Assembly: GCA_905234815.1 (NCBI GenBank)
Contig: CAJOIX010000007.1
Coordinates: 37,113 to 79,567 of the forward strand
DNA length: 42,455 bases
From: an uncultured Prevotella sp.
Lineage (GTDB): Bacteria; Bacteroidota; Bacteroidia; Bacteroidales; Bacteroidaceae
Reading direction: 5' to 3'
Under the pieces are notes generated by a model. It did no database searches. It was not told the DNA's origin and worked only from the letters and a program-made list of their open reading frames with translations. Position numbers and translations under genes: made by a program. Below, in pieces: positions 41,417-42,455 of the stretch (positions are counted from its first letter, which is position 1; every line of letters starts with the position of its first letter).

Positions 41417-42455
41417 TTATTTCTGTTCTTTCAACATGAAGACAACCACGGGCAGGTGGTCGCTATAGCCGTCGAGCCAAACGCCGCCGGCGTGTGTGCG
41501 CTTCGGACCGCCCTTATATTTGCCTTCCTGCTGTATGAGATAGGGGCGGCGCTGGATGTTGGCGCGGAAGAATTTCAGCGTTGAGAAATCGGTGGCGCCG
41601 TTCTGGTTGAGCGCGTTCGGTGTGAGCAGAATCTGGTCGAAGAGATTCCACGAGCCGTTATACATCAGTGTGCCCTGACCTTTCTTGGCCAGCATGTTGT
41701 ACCAGGGGTTATACATATCGCCTTCGCCCACCTCGTCAATCTCGGCTTTTCCGCCCAGACATTTGGCAATAGACTTGTCCATGGGGTCGTCGTTCATGTC
41801 GCCCATGACGAATACTTTCACGTTGGGGTCGTCTTTCAGCAGCGAATCCTTCACAGCCTTGATCTGCAGGCCGCCCTGTTCGCGATAGAACGATGTGGCG
41901 AAGCGCGAGGGCAGGTGGTTCACGATGATGGCAATGTGCTCGTTGGCCAGTGTGCCGCTCACGGTGAAGAAGCCGCGGGTCTTGTAGTTGCTGTCCTTCT
42001 CCAGCACCTGCTTGTATTGAATCAGTTTGGTGTCGCGCACGGTGAAGAGCGAAGGATTGTAGAGCAAGGCGCAGTCAACACCACGCTTGTCGGGACCCTC
42101 AATATGTACAAACTGCATGTTGCGTGCCTTCAAAGGCTCCTGCGCACAGAGGTCGGTCAGCGCTTTGGCATTTTCCACCTCGCACACGCCAATCACGGCG
42201 CAGCCCACACCTGGCAGCAGCTCGGTGCCCATGTCAGCCAGGGCGCGCGACATATTGGCCAGTTTGTGCGTATATTTCAAACCATTCCAGTGGTTACCGC
42301 CGTTAGGCAGATACTCAAAGTCGTTCTTGCCCTCGTCGTGGCAAGTGTCGAACAAGTTCTCAAGGTTGTAGAAACCGATTCCATAGGCCGAAAACTTTTT
42401 CTGGGCCTTAGCTGAAGTGGTGCAAATGAGCACCAGGAAAGCAATAAATAGTATT
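41417..42455 (-). CDS. Exported endonuclease/exonuclease/phosphatase-family protein (5' end outside window)
   Basis: Metal-dependent hydrolase fold shared by DNase I, ExoIII and inositol phosphatases. The frame stays open to the window edge, upstream of the first possible start (GTG at 42433). It reads a hydrophobic ILFIAFLVLICTTSAKAQ, a signal peptide cleaved before KKF, so the true start lies outside the window and the protein is periplasmic. Motifs in order: YNLENLFDT, GVCEVEN (catalytic Glu), NHLPSR, GDMNDDP and SDHLPVV (catalytic Asp-His). Substrate unknown; it could be a nuclease or a phosphodiesterase. It ends at a hairpin terminator. Confidence 0.9.
   Translation of the reverse strand, partial: ILFIAFLVLICTTSAKAQKKFSAYGIGFYNLENLFDTCHDEGKNDFEYLPNGGNHWNGLKYTHKLANMSRALADMGTELLPGVGCAVIGVCEVENAKALTDLCAQEPLKARNMQFVHIEGPDKRGVDCALLYNPSLFTVRDTKLIQYKQVLEKDSNYKTRGFFTVSGTLANEHIAIIVNHLPSRFATSFYREQGGLQIKAVKDSLLKDDPNVKVFVMGDMNDDPMDKSIAKCLGGKAEIDEVGEGDMYNPWYNMLAKKGQGTLMYNGSWNLFDQILLTPNALNQNGATDFSTLKFFRANIQRRPYLIQQEGKYKGGPKRTHAGGVWLDGYSDHLPVVVFMLKEQK

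Overview
The window looks like a chromosome segment of a Bacteroidota bacterium, most likely Prevotella or a close Prevotellaceae relative. The evidence is: (i) many start regions carry the Bacteroidota promoter (TTTG, 19-21 bp, TAnnTTTG), with textbook copies ahead of mdh, crcB, clpP, tRNA-Leu and rpmE2; (ii) start codons mostly lack Shine-Dalgarno sequences; (iii) gene content and order (rimP-nusA-infB-DUF349, clpP-clpX-recQ, sufBCDS, a TGS-domain nucleoside kinase, separate N- and C-terminal halves of a UshA-type 5'-nucleotidase). Genus is inference, and no database search was possible.

Layout. 1-2.75 kb, plus strand: the 3' part of inositol-3-phosphate synthase, mnmA, a periplasmic HMA-domain protein and a YbjQ-family protein. 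2.8-9.9 kb: mdh, rpsU, a CDF metal exporter, an acyltransferase, the split 5'-nucleotidase, aqpZ and corA. 9.9-14.8 kb: a complete SUF iron-sulfur operon (sufB-sufC-sufD-sufS). 14.9-20.9 kb, minus strand: a five-gene YbhGFSR-like ABC exporter with its own TolC-like outer-membrane protein. 21-23.5 kb: crcB and an AT-rich type II restriction-modification pair, followed by about 540 bp of unusual structured non-coding DNA. 24-30.6 kb, minus strand: the translation/transcription operon rimP-nusA-infB-DUF349. 30.7-36.5 kb: an orphan histidine kinase, then clpP-clpX-recQ. 36.5-42.4 kb: a TGS-nucleoside kinase fusion, tRNA-Leu(UAG), rpmE2, a lipoprotein endonuclease, udk, a UDG-superfamily glycosylase and an exported phosphatase-fold protein cut by the window edge.

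Most genes are housekeeping. The signals I could not explain lie between genes. Four intergenic spaces (about 4.5, 21.6, 32.0 and 40.0 kb) hold the same object: four copies of a 15-bp near-palindrome, AAAAGCTATGCTTTT, in either orientation. In three arrays the copies sit at an exact 22-bp period; in the fourth the last copy is out of register. I know of no description of this family, and it is the strongest candidate here for an undescribed system. Three other non-coding signals stand out. The corA leader encodes a 13-aa peptide followed by two mutually exclusive hairpins, one of which covers the corA start. The rpsU 3' UTR contains an 11-nt match to the anti-Shine-Dalgarno complement. The region upstream of the restriction gene carries a set of competing inverted repeats that looks like a structured RNA or regulatory leader.
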